Part shown: piece by piece, positions 45,988 through 54,085 of the stretch | Position numbering within the stretch: position 1 is the first letter of the stretch | Layout: every line of letters begins with the position of its first letter | Assembly: GCF_028869115.1 (NCBI RefSeq) | Contig: NZ_CP079800.1 | Coordinates: 62,001-126,000 of the forward strand | Reading direction: 5' to 3' | Length of the DNA stretch: 64,000 nt | Source: Pseudemcibacter aquimaris | GTDB taxonomy: Bacteria > Pseudomonadota > Alphaproteobacteria > Sphingomonadales > Emcibacteraceae | Notes under the pieces: model-generated | The model's input: the letters and a program-made list of their open reading frames with translations, nothing else | Databases searched by the model: none | Told to the model about the DNA's origin: nothing | Program-made: the position numbers and the translations under genes

Positions 45988-46001
45988 CTGACATAGATCA
46001 A
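45988..46001 (+). promoter_or_regulatory. FNR/FixK-type box upstream of hemN
   Basis: CTGACATAGATCAA matches the TTGAT-N4-ATCAA consensus with a perfect right half and three of five in the left (TGA retained). It is centred about 41 bp before the hemN ATG. Oxygen-independent coproporphyrinogen oxidase genes are classic FNR/FnrL targets, so the call fits its neighbour. Confidence 0.65.
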
Positions 46002-46035
46002 TTATTTTAAAAAGCCTTTCTCCTATAAAGTCAGC

Positions 46036-47418
46036 ATGACTCAGGAGAAAACAGTGCTTAAAAACAAGGTAAATACTGCGGCGCGTCCAAAACGCCTGCC
46101 CAGGTATACGAGTTATCCAACCGCGCTTGAATTTGGCCCGATGGATGGCAGCAAAAATGATGAATGGTTTAAATCGCTTCCGATTTGTGAGCCGGTCAGC
46201 CTATATTTCCATATTCCTTATTGTGATAAATTATGCTGGTTCTGTGGTTGTTTCACGACAATCAGCAATAAATATGAACCGGTACAAAAATTCCTTGAAG
46301 TACTGAAAAATGAAATAAAACAAACGGCAAAGAAAACGGGCCGTTTAAAAGTAAGCCATATTCATTTTGGCGGTGGATCGCCGTCCATACTTGAACCGGA
46401 TGATTTCTTATCACTGATTGATGTTCTTAAAGAATGTTATGACATCAGTGACGCAAAAGAATTCGCGGTGGAAATCGACCCGCGTACGGTTGACCAGGAA
46501 AAAATCAAGGCATACGCATCAGCGGGTGTAAACCGTGCCAGCCTTGGTATTCAGGATTTCAATATCAAAACACAGGAAGCCATTAATCGCATCCAAAGCG
46601 AGGAACTAATCGAAGAAGTGATGGGTTACCTACGTGATAGTGGTATTGAACGTATTAATTTTGATTTGATTTATGGCTTGCCTTATCAAACCATTGAAAC
46701 AATCACTGAAACAGTGGCGAAGACGCTTGCCTTTAAACCGAGCCGGATTGCGTTATTTGGATATGCGCATGTGCCGCATATGAAAAAACATCAACAGCTT
46801 GTTGGTAAACACAGCCTTCCGGAACAGAAACATCGACAAGCCCAATTTGAATGGGCCAGCAAAATGTTAAAAGAAAGCGGATATCGTTCAATTGGCCTTG
46901 ATCATTTTGCATTGCCGGATGATCAATTATTTGTTTCATATGATAATGGAAAATTGAAACGTAATTTCCAAGGATATACGGATGATGCAGCGGATAGCTT
47001 GATTGGTTTTGGACCTTCTGCTATAAGCAGCCTACCTGATGGGTATTCGCAGAATATTCCATCAATCAAAGAGTATGTCGAAAAAGTAACAGGGGGGGCT
47101 TCACCAGTGGTGAGAGGGCTTGCAATTGATGGTCACGATAAAATGTTCCGTGACGTTATTTCCACATTAATGTGTTATTTCGAAGTTGATCCAGTCAAAG
47201 TCGCGATGGAACATGGCATTCATTATAACTTTGATAAAGAAATTGATGATCTGTCGAAGCTGGTTGATGCGGATTATATGGTTCGTGACGGCAATTCATT
47301 TAGAATTACCGAAAGCGGCAAGCCATTCCTTCGTGCAATTGCGACGATCTTTGACCAATATTTTGATCAAAATTCATCGGATATTATTGACCGCTGTATT
47401 CACGAAAGCGAAGGGTAA
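46036..47418 (+). CDS. hemN: Oxygen-independent coproporphyrinogen III oxidase HemN
   Basis: HemN decarboxylates coproporphyrinogen III to protoporphyrinogen IX without oxygen. The 460-residue radical-SAM protein has the HemN-type cluster motif PYCDKLCWFCGC (C63, C67, C70, then C72), the YTSYPTALEF N-terminal signature, FGGGSPSIL and GIQDFNIKTQEAINRIQ. The GCFT context and the length fit true HemN rather than HemW. An FNR-type box precedes it. Its stop abuts the stop of the convergent marR gene. Confidence 0.95.
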   Translation: MTQEKTVLKNKVNTAARPKRLPRYTSYPTALEFGPMDGSKNDEWFKSLPICEPVSLYFHIPYCDKLCWFCGCFTTISNKYEPVQKFLEVLKNEIKQTAKKTGRLKVSHIHFGGGSPSILEPDDFLSLIDVLKECYDISDAKEFAVEIDPRTVDQEKIKAYASAGVNRASLGIQDFNIKTQEAINRIQSEELIEEVMGYLRDSGIERINFDLIYGLPYQTIETITETVAKTLAFKPSRIALFGYAHVPHMKKHQQLVGKHSLPEQKHRQAQFEWASKMLKESGYRSIGLDHFALPDDQLFVSYDNGKLKRNFQGYTDDAADSLIGFGPSAISSLPDGYSQNIPSIKEYVEKVTGGASPVVRGLAIDGHDKMFRDVISTLMCYFEVDPVKVAMEHGIHYNFDKEIDDLSKLVDADYMVRDGNSFRITESGKPFLRAIATIFDQYFDQNSSDIIDRCIHESEG

Positions 47419-47862
47419 TTATTTTTCCCTGATATAGCCTGTCAACTTGGTAAGGATATTGGTTAATTGTTCCTGTTCGTTTTTGCTTAGGGATTGAAGT
47501 ATTTCATTTTCATATTTTAATACCATTGGCACAATCGCTTTATAGGTTTCTTGTCCTTTTTCAGATAGGGCAAGTTCGGAACGTCTTTTATCGTCATCTG
47601 AAAAACAACGGGTGACTAGACCGTTTTTAATCATGTTATTGATGGCGCGACTTACGGCCACCTTATCCATTGCGGTTTTTTCAGCAACCAATCCTGCCGA
47701 AACACCACTGGATACACCGAGAACAGCCATCACACGCCATTCCGTATGGGCAATGCCGAATTTTTCGGTGTAAAGTTTTGCAAGATCACTACTGATTAAA
47801 TTGGTAAGATAGGAAAGTTTATACGGTAAAAATTCTTCCAGAAGCAGTGTGTTTTTTGTCAT
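47419..47862 (-). CDS. MarR-family transcriptional regulator
   Basis: A 147-residue winged-helix regulator (from ATG 47862; an upstream in-frame start at 47892 would overlap the operator). Helical dimerisation ends flank the DNA-binding core WRVMAVLGVSSGVSAGLVAEKTAMDKVAVSRAINNMIKNGLVTR with the wing FSDDDKRRSELALSEKG. These are standard MarR features. It is divergent from fumarylacetoacetase, with an 18-bp palindrome between them that also occurs before the deiodinase-like gene. I infer it is the local repressor, with an aromatic catabolite as possible ligand. Confidence 0.9.
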   Translation of the reverse strand: MTKNTLLLEEFLPYKLSYLTNLISSDLAKLYTEKFGIAHTEWRVMAVLGVSSGVSAGLVAEKTAMDKVAVSRAINNMIKNGLVTRCFSDDDKRRSELALSEKGQETYKAIVPMVLKYENEILQSLSKNEQEQLTNILTKLTGYIREK

Positions 47863-47893
47863 TTTGATTTCTTTTTTATAATTTACTTGCAAT

Positions 47894-47911
47894 TAGTTTC
47901 ATTTGTAACTA
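47894..47911. promoter_or_regulatory. Putative MarR operator, marR/fah intergenic region
   Basis: TAGTTTCATTTGTAACTA is an imperfect palindrome (arms TAGTTTC and GTAACTA, 6 of 7 paired, 4-bp centre). It lies 31 bp upstream of marR and 58 bp upstream of fah. A 16/18 identical copy lies at 57690-57707. Confidence 0.6.
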
Positions 47912-47969
47912 TTATATATTCATCAATTCAATAGGTCAATATTATATAATTTGTAAGAAAGAGCAAACC

Positions 47970-48953
47970 ATGAAACTGGCATCATTAAAACAGGGTAGAG
48001 ACGGCAAGCTGGTCGTCGTATCAAAAGATCTTTCAAAATATGTGGGTGCGGGTGATATTGCCCCGACCATGCAAGCCGCACTGGATGATTGGGAAAACAC
48101 TGAACCAAAGTTGGTCGCGCTTTATGATGCGCTGCAAAATGGTGATGTCGAAGGCAGTGATTTTAACCCGTGTGAATGTGATGCGCCGCTGCCGCGTTCT
48201 TATCATTGGGTTGATGGCAGTGCTTATGTAACCCATGTTGAATTGGTGCGTAAGGCACGTGGTGCAGAATTACCACCAAGTTTTTGGGAAGATCCACTTG
48301 TTTATATGGGGGCATCTGATGCTTTTATTGGTCCATGTGACGATATTGAGGCCGGATCGGAAGAATGGGGCATCGATCTTGAAGCCGAAGTCGCGGTAAT
48401 TACCGACGACGTGCCAGCAGGCACAAAGGGTGAAGACGCCAAAAAACATATTAAGCTTGTCTCAATTTTAAATGATGTATCATTGCGTAATTTGATCCCG
48501 GCGGAACTTGGGAAACAATTTGGTTTTTATCAATCAAAACCATGGACGGCATTTGCGCCTGTGTTTGCGACACCTGATGAATTGGGTGATGCATGGGACG
48601 GTGCAAAAGTACATTTGCCATTACATGCAATTTTAAACGGTGAAAAAATCGGTTCACCAAATGCCGGTATTGATATGACATTTGATTTCGCGGAACTGAT
48701 TGAACATTGTGCAAAATCACGCTCGCTTGTGGCGGGTACTGTAATTGGTTCCGGTACCGTATCGAATAAAGGTTCTCATGATGGATCATGCTGTCTTGCA
48801 GAAGTGCGTTGTCTAGAAACCATTGCTGACGGAAAACCGACAACACCGTTTATGAGCTTTGGTGACCGTGTTGAAATCGATATGTTTGATGCGGATGGAA
48901 ACACAATTTTTGGCCGCATTGACCAAAAAGTGGTGCCATTTAACGAAGCATAA
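47970..48953 (+). CDS. Fumarylacetoacetase-family hydrolase
   Basis: Fumarylacetoacetase cleaves fumarylacetoacetate to fumarate and acetoacetate, the last step of tyrosine/homogentisate degradation. The 327-residue protein has the N-terminal domain typical of bacterial fumarylacetoacetases (MKLASLKQGRDGKLVVVSKD, IAPTMQAALDDW) and the FAH catalytic fold. The latter includes the metal-site region IDLEAEVAVITDDVPAGT, GFYQSKPWTAFAPVF and GTVSNKGSHDGSCCLAE. No other homogentisate genes adjoin it. The divergent MarR gene is its likely regulator, and the gene is followed by a terminator. Confidence 0.85.
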   Translation: MKLASLKQGRDGKLVVVSKDLSKYVGAGDIAPTMQAALDDWENTEPKLVALYDALQNGDVEGSDFNPCECDAPLPRSYHWVDGSAYVTHVELVRKARGAELPPSFWEDPLVYMGASDAFIGPCDDIEAGSEEWGIDLEAEVAVITDDVPAGTKGEDAKKHIKLVSILNDVSLRNLIPAELGKQFGFYQSKPWTAFAPVFATPDELGDAWDGAKVHLPLHAILNGEKIGSPNAGIDMTFDFAELIEHCAKSRSLVAGTVIGSGTVSNKGSHDGSCCLAEVRCLETIADGKPTTPFMSFGDRVEIDMFDADGNTIFGRIDQKVVPFNEA

Positions 48954-48979
48954 TAAAAAAATATATAGTGATTATGATT

Positions 48980-49015
48980 AAGGCTCGTTACTATAGCGGG
49001 CCTTATTTATTTTTA
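48980..49015 (+). terminator. Terminator after fumarylacetoacetase
   Basis: AAGGCTCG (48980-48987) pairs with CGGGCCTT (48997-49004), including one G-U pair, around a 9-nt loop. It is followed by ATTTATTTTT. It lies 27 bp after the stop codon. Confidence 0.7.
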
Positions 49016-49050
49016 GCTATGATTAATATTTTAGAATTGAAACAGCATCT

Positions 49051-50130
49051 ATGAACCATAAAGCATTAAAATATTTAGATCCACATAAGGGATATTTTTA
49101 TGCAATCCAAATTGTGCTTTGGGTTTTATATGGTTTGATATTCCGCCTTATATGGGTTGGTTATGATCAATATACCCCGCCTGAGCCAGCATGGTACATT
49201 GTCTATAATACCGGTGGCTTTATCTGTAGTTCATTTCTGGCGCTAATATTATGGAAATGTAAGGATAAAGAATTTTATTCCCAATGTATCATTGCCCTTT
49301 TTTGTGCAATGATTGTCGCGGTAATTTGGCGATATACATTCAATTATATTGATATCCATATTTTACTTGGTAAACAGCCAAAGGAAATTGACTTTTTCAA
49401 ATATATTATTGGGGGAATGTCATCATTCATACAGCTCTTGGCGTGGAGCATCGGGTATCTGTTAATCCTGTTTTATATTAAATACGAAGATCAACAGGCG
49501 CGCGCAGCGAAGGCAGAATTGCAGGCAAAAGAAGCGATCATCAAACAACTTCATCAACAAATTAGCCCGCATTTTCTTTTTAATGTCTTGAATAGCGTTG
49601 ATACCATGCTGATGAAAGAGGATGTCGGTGAGGCCAGATCAATGGTCGCGAAATTAAGTGAATATTTAAGACAGTCTTTAAAAAATAAAAATGAATATAG
49701 CACCACCTTAAAAGAAGAAATAAGCAGCGCCGCCAAATATCTTGAAATTGAAAAGGTGCGTTTTAAAGATAAATTGGATATTCGGTTTTCAAATGAACAA
49801 GATACCAATGATTTTCTGGTTCCAAGATTGATACTGCAGCCGCTTTTGGAAAATGCCATTAAGCATTCCATTAATTACAATATTCATGGGGGCATGATTG
49901 AAATCGGTAGCCGTCTTAATCAGAACACACTTGTCATTTATGTAAAAAATACCGCGAGAGATCATGAAAATGGTCAGGACGTGAAAAATGAAAAACATGG
50001 TATCGGGCTTGATAATACAAAAGCACGTATTGCCGTCTTTTATGGGGAAAAAGCCCACGTGGATATTGTTAGTAATGCTGAAGAATTTAAAGTGACTATA
50101 ACCATTCCGATGGACAGTTTTGATCAATGA
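49051..50130 (+). CDS. LytS/YehU-type sensor histidine kinase
   Basis: The 359-residue protein has about four membrane helices in the first 150 residues. A short coiled segment (ARAAKAELQAKEAIIKQL) leads to the His_kinase domain with the phosphoacceptor in QISPHFLFNVLNSVDTML. The ATPase part has LILQPLLENAIKHSINY and GIGLDNTKARIAVFYG. Histidine kinases of this class pair with LytTR response regulators. The next gene is one, overlapping by 4 bp. No extracytoplasmic sensor domain is evident, so the signal may be membrane-borne. Confidence 0.93.
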   Translation: MNHKALKYLDPHKGYFYAIQIVLWVLYGLIFRLIWVGYDQYTPPEPAWYIVYNTGGFICSSFLALILWKCKDKEFYSQCIIALFCAMIVAVIWRYTFNYIDIHILLGKQPKEIDFFKYIIGGMSSFIQLLAWSIGYLLILFYIKYEDQQARAAKAELQAKEAIIKQLHQQISPHFLFNVLNSVDTMLMKEDVGEARSMVAKLSEYLRQSLKNKNEYSTTLKEEISSAAKYLEIEKVRFKDKLDIRFSNEQDTNDFLVPRLILQPLLENAIKHSINYNIHGGMIEIGSRLNQNTLVIYVKNTARDHENGQDVKNEKHGIGLDNTKARIAVFYGEKAHVDIVSNAEEFKVTITIPMDSFDQ

Positions 50131-50864
50131 TAAGAACATTAATAATTGATGATGAAATTCTTGCCAGAGAAAACATAATTTTACGCCTTGAAAAAGAGGA
50201 TGGTTTTGAAATTGTCGGTCAGGCCGACAACGGCAATGATGCAGTATTACTGGTGGACCGATTAAAACCGGATTTAATTTTCCTTGATATAAATATGCCG
50301 GGAATGAACGGCTTAGATGCTGCGAAAGAATTATCAGAATATGCGGATGTCATGATTATTTTTGTGACCGCATATGATGATCACGCAGTTGAAGCTTTTC
50401 AGGTAGATGCGCTTGATTATCTGTTAAAACCGATCAATGACGAACTTTTTAAAGAAACCATTGAACGTGTGAAAAACAGATCGGTTCAAATAAGCAGTGC
50501 AAAAAATAATAAACCGTCTAAATCAATATCATATCTCAAAAGATTAGGGATCAGAGACAAGAATAATATCTATATGATTGATGTTGAAAAAATTGAAACG
50601 GTTGAAGTCGCAGGTGATTATCTTTGTATCACGGCGGGTGGGGATACCTATATTCACAGACAACCATTATCATCGCTGTTGGATATGCTAAATCCGGATA
50701 AATTCATCAGACTTCACCGGTCCCATGCCGTCAATGAAAATTATCTGGAATCATTCGTCGATAAGGACGGATATCATGTTCAGATGAAGAACGGAAAACA
50801 GCTTCCCGTCAGTCGCAGATATCAAAAACAGGTCAAAGATTTTCTAATTGAAAAACTGAATTGA
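50127..50864 (+). CDS. LytTR-family response regulator
   Basis: The 245-residue protein has a receiver domain (phosphoacceptor D54 in LIFLDINMPGMNG, K101 in YLLKPIND, acidic IIDDE at the N-terminus). A C-terminal LytTR DNA-binding domain follows (about 135-245: IETVEVAGDYLCITAGGDTYIHRQPLSSLL, FIRLHRSHAVN, LPVSRRYQKQVKDFL). It is coupled to the LytS-like kinase. Its stop codon is the first three bases of a 13-bp direct repeat that matches the LytTR consensus, so its target is probably the next operon. Confidence 0.95.
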   Translation: MIRTLIIDDEILARENIILRLEKEDGFEIVGQADNGNDAVLLVDRLKPDLIFLDINMPGMNGLDAAKELSEYADVMIIFVTAYDDHAVEAFQVDALDYLLKPINDELFKETIERVKNRSVQISSAKNNKPSKSISYLKRLGIRDKNNIYMIDVEKIETVEVAGDYLCITAGGDTYIHRQPLSSLLDMLNPDKFIRLHRSHAVNENYLESFVDKDGYHVQMKNGKQLPVSRRYQKQVKDFLIEKLN

Positions 50865-50895
50865 CCGCTTGGCGTCCCGTAATGACCGTTTAGCG
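50862..50895 (+). promoter_or_regulatory. Tandem LytTR binding site upstream of the second molybdoenzyme operon
   Basis: TGACCGCTTGGCG (50862-50874) and TGACCGTTTAGCG (50883-50895) are direct repeats, 11 of 13 identical, with a period of 21 bp, two helical turns. Inside them ACCGTTTAG fully matches the published LytTR half-site pattern [TA][AC][CA]GTTN[AG][TG], and ACCGCTTGG misses by one. The site lies about 80-115 bp before the 2Fe-2S subunit gene. Confidence 0.75.
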
Positions 50896-50976
50896 CAAAG
50901 CTGCCCACACTTACTGTACATTGTTATGTGATCATATTACCAAATGAATGTTTGATAATTTTATCTGGAGCATTCA

Positions 50977-51444
50977 ATGGTCAGCTTAAAAATAAACGGT
51001 AAAAATCATGACTTTAATGGCGATGAAGAAATGCCGTTATTGTGGTATCTGCGTGAAGAAATAAATCTGTCTGGCGCCAAATTTGGTTGCGGAATTGGTT
51101 CGTGCGGTGCCTGCACGGTCAATATCGACGGCCAAGCGGTTAGATCATGCATCATTTCCGTAAAGGACGCAGAAGACGCAAATATCACGACCATTGAAGG
51201 GCTTGAAAAAGAAAATAACCTGCATCCGGTTCAGCGTGCGTGGATTGATGAAGATGTTGCCCAGTGTGGATATTGTCAATCAGGACAAATCATGGCGACG
51301 GTGGCTTTTTTAAATGATCATCCAAATCCAACAGACCAAGACATAAACGAAAATATTTCAAATCTTTGCAGGTGTGCGACTTATTCACGCATCAGAAAAG
51401 CCATTCATAAATCCGCAGAATATATGGCGGAGGAAAAATCATGA
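50977..51444 (+). CDS. IorA-like (2Fe-2S) subunit (locus 2)
   Basis: The 155-residue small subunit of a second molybdenum hydroxylase, paralogous to 32902-33369. It has the ferredoxin motif GCGIGSCGACTVNIDGQAV and the second-cluster motif CGYCQSGQIM with CRCATYSRIRKA. No signal peptide is present, so export would depend on the partner subunit. A clear TCTGGAG ribosome-binding site precedes the ATG. The gene overlaps the large-subunit gene by 4 bp (ATGA) and starts 112 bp after the LytTR gene. Confidence 0.92.
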   Translation: MVSLKINGKNHDFNGDEEMPLLWYLREEINLSGAKFGCGIGSCGACTVNIDGQAVRSCIISVKDAEDANITTIEGLEKENNLHPVQRAWIDEDVAQCGYCQSGQIMATVAFLNDHPNPTDQDINENISNLCRCATYSRIRKAIHKSAEYMAEEKS

Positions 51445-53654
51445 ATAACGGCGCACAAACAACATCAAGACGTAATTTCTTAAAATCATCTTTTGCCATG
51501 GGGGCGCTTGTTCTTAGTTGCCCATTAAAAACCTTGGCAGATGTAACAGGCAATATCCTTCCGGATATTGTTGAGGGCGATCTGGGTATTTTTTTGAAAA
51601 TCTCATCAGCAAATATAATTACCATCGGATCGCCCATTCCTGATATGGGGCAGGGGGTAAGCACTGCCGTTCCTATGCTGCTCGCGGATGAGCTTGACGC
51701 AGATTGGGATCAAGTCAAAATTGAAAAATTAAAGCCTTACTTAACAATGATAAAGGGGCGGGTTGAAGAAAAAAATATCAGACAAAACGCCGGCGGTAGT
51801 CAGGGTATCAGAGAAGTATGGCTCGCCATGCGAGAGGCGGGTGCGATCGCCAGAAAACAATTATTAATGGCTGCATCCAAAAAAATGAATGTGGGATTGG
51901 ATGAGCTTTACACAGAAAAAAGCCATGTCATTCATAAAACAGATGGTCGCAAGATAGCATATGGTGATTTGATTGAAGAAGCCGCAAAAATTGATATTGG
52001 TGATGAAATTCCGCCTTTAAAAACCGCAGATCAATTTCACATTATCGGTCAGGAAATTAAAAATGAAATTTCCCCTGATATCGTAAGGGGTGTGCCCACT
52101 TTTGGCATAGATATGAAAATCGATAACATGCGTTATGCGATGATCAAAAGAAGCCCCTATTCAGAAGGAAGCGTTCAGGATTTTAATAGAGCCGAGATCG
52201 AAAATATGCCTGGCATTGATCATGTCACCGTATTTAACCGCATCCCCGAAGATCACACTAAAGCCCGTATCATGTCTGCTGGTGTGGCCATCATCGGCGA
52301 CAGTTTCTGGAATGTTAAAAAAGCATATGATGCAGTGGACGTCGTGTGGAACAAAGGACCCAATGCCCACAAAAGCAATGAATGGCTGGATGAACAATTT
52401 GATATTTTAGAAAAACAGGGCGGTCATGAGGTTCTATATGAATCAGGCGATGTTGATCAAGCCTTCAGCGATGCCGATCAAATTTTTGAAGCAACCTATG
52501 AAAACCCATATTGGGCGCATGTGTGTATGGAACCGCACGGCTGTATCGCGGATATCCGTGATGATGGTGCCGACATCATTGTATCCCATCAAACAACAGC
52601 GCGTGTGGCGAGAATTACACATGAATTAACGGACATCGATCTTAAAAACATCAATGTTAAAATGGCAAGAATGGGTACAGGCCTTGGCCGAAAATCACAT
52701 CGTGATTTTGTTTATGAAGCGGTCCTTTTATCCAAAGAAATTAATAAACCAGTTAAGGTTTACTGGACCCGTGAAGATGAAATTGAACAGGATTACTTTA
52801 ACCCGAAAGCACGACATATATTAAAAGCAGGCCTTGACCAGAATGGCAACATCAGTGGTATGACATATACGCTTCTTTGCGCCAATAATAACACCATCGC
52901 GTCAGAAGCTTTTCCGGCACATGCCATAGAAAATTTTAGAGCAAGCTTTGCTGTGGCAGAAGGATTGCAAACAGGCCCGTGGCGTGGCCCCATGGAAAAT
53001 TTGGCTGGATTTACCAATCAATCATTCCTTGATGAAATTGCGGTTACAACGGGGCAAGACCCATTTGAATTTAAAAGAAACCTTTTATCCGGTAAAGGGC
53101 AGGCCCAATATGACACATGGGATAACTTGCCGGTTAATCATGACCGGTTATTAGGTGTACTGGAACTTGCCGCCGAAAAAGCAAATTGGCAAGTGAATGC
53201 CAAAAAAGCAAGCGGGTATGGCCGTGGCATTGCCTGTCACTTTACTTTCGGCGGGTATGCAGCATGGGTTGTTGATGTCAAAATTGATCCTGATGGCACA
53301 TTACATATTTTAAAAGCAGTTGGCGCCATTGATTGCGGCATTGCTGTTAATAAGCTTGGGGTTAAAGCGCAAATGGAAGGGGGCGCACTTGATGGTTTCA
53401 GTGCCGCCTTAAACCAAAGTGTTGATTTTAAGGACGGCATGGCTGTTTCCAACAATTATGATCAGTATCAAATGGCACGGATCGGTGAATTGGAACCGGA
53501 AATAGAGGTGCATTTCGTTGAAAATGATCATCACCCAACAGGCGCGGGCGAAATCGGATTACCGCCTGCGATACCGGCGCTATTAAATGCGATTTATGAC
53601 GCAAGCGGTATTCGCATACGCAAACTTCCAATTGCGGATCAGCTTAAAAAATAA
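51441..53654 (+). CDS. IorB-like molybdopterin-binding subunit, Tat-exported (locus 2)
   Basis: The 737-residue catalytic subunit begins with a twin-arginine signal (SRRNFLKSSFAMGALVLS). It has the usual two-part molybdopterin-binding fold, with GSPIDMGQGV-type start (GSPIPDMGQGVSTAVPM), GTGLGRKSHRDFVYEAV, WTREDEIEQDYF, QTGPWRGPMENL, and the canonical active-site loop GAGEIGLPPAIPALLNAI. It keeps the GxGExGxPP motif that locus 1 has altered. Substrates in this family include N-heterocycles and aldehydes; which applies here is not visible. Confidence 0.9.
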   Translation: MNNGAQTTSRRNFLKSSFAMGALVLSCPLKTLADVTGNILPDIVEGDLGIFLKISSANIITIGSPIPDMGQGVSTAVPMLLADELDADWDQVKIEKLKPYLTMIKGRVEEKNIRQNAGGSQGIREVWLAMREAGAIARKQLLMAASKKMNVGLDELYTEKSHVIHKTDGRKIAYGDLIEEAAKIDIGDEIPPLKTADQFHIIGQEIKNEISPDIVRGVPTFGIDMKIDNMRYAMIKRSPYSEGSVQDFNRAEIENMPGIDHVTVFNRIPEDHTKARIMSAGVAIIGDSFWNVKKAYDAVDVVWNKGPNAHKSNEWLDEQFDILEKQGGHEVLYESGDVDQAFSDADQIFEATYENPYWAHVCMEPHGCIADIRDDGADIIVSHQTTARVARITHELTDIDLKNINVKMARMGTGLGRKSHRDFVYEAVLLSKEINKPVKVYWTREDEIEQDYFNPKARHILKAGLDQNGNISGMTYTLLCANNNTIASEAFPAHAIENFRASFAVAEGLQTGPWRGPMENLAGFTNQSFLDEIAVTTGQDPFEFKRNLLSGKGQAQYDTWDNLPVNHDRLLGVLELAAEKANWQVNAKKASGYGRGIACHFTFGGYAAWVVDVKIDPDGTLHILKAVGAIDCGIAVNKLGVKAQMEGGALDGFSAALNQSVDFKDGMAVSNNYDQYQMARIGELEPEIEVHFVENDHHPTGAGEIGLPPAIPALLNAIYDASGIRIRKLPIADQLKK

Positions 53655-53668
53655 TTAGGGGAACTTTA

Positions 53669-54085
53669 ATGAGCGTAAATCAAGCATTACAAAATAAAAT
53701 TCAAATATCGCTTTTTTTAATGCGGGTGAGCATTTTTCTCGTCATGTTTGTCTGGACTGTGGATAAGTTTACCGACACAAATATGGCAATCCAGATTTAT
53801 GAAGCTTTTTATTTCATAGGCGGCGTCAGCACAGAAATTATGCTGGCACTTGGTGCGATCGAAATGGTTTTAATTTTGGCCTTTGTGGCAGGTCTATGGA
53901 AAAATATTACTTATTCGGCCGTGCTGGTTTTACACGGCATTAGCACCCTGTCTTCATGGAAGCAATATATAAACATGGAACTGCTTTTTTATGCGGCATG
54001 GCCGATGTTTGCAGGATGCATCATGCTTTATCTGCTTCGTGATCTGGACACAAAGTTTATTTTAAAATTGCCTGAAAAAAATTAA
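53669..54085 (+). CDS. DoxX-like four-helix membrane protein
   Basis: The 138-residue protein has four hydrophobic helices (about 12-32, 50-72, 74-94, 104-122) with a DoxX-like pattern (RVSIFLVMFVWTVDKFTDTN, GAIEMVLILAFVAGLWKN). It lies 14 bp after the IorB-like gene and is thus probably the third gene of a LytTR-controlled operon. DoxX proteins are often associated with membrane redox enzymes, so it might link the periplasmic molybdoenzyme to the membrane. That role is inference. Confidence 0.7.
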   Translation: MSVNQALQNKIQISLFLMRVSIFLVMFVWTVDKFTDTNMAIQIYEAFYFIGGVSTEIMLALGAIEMVLILAFVAGLWKNITYSAVLVLHGISTLSSWKQYINMELLFYAAWPMFAGCIMLYLLRDLDTKFILKLPEKN

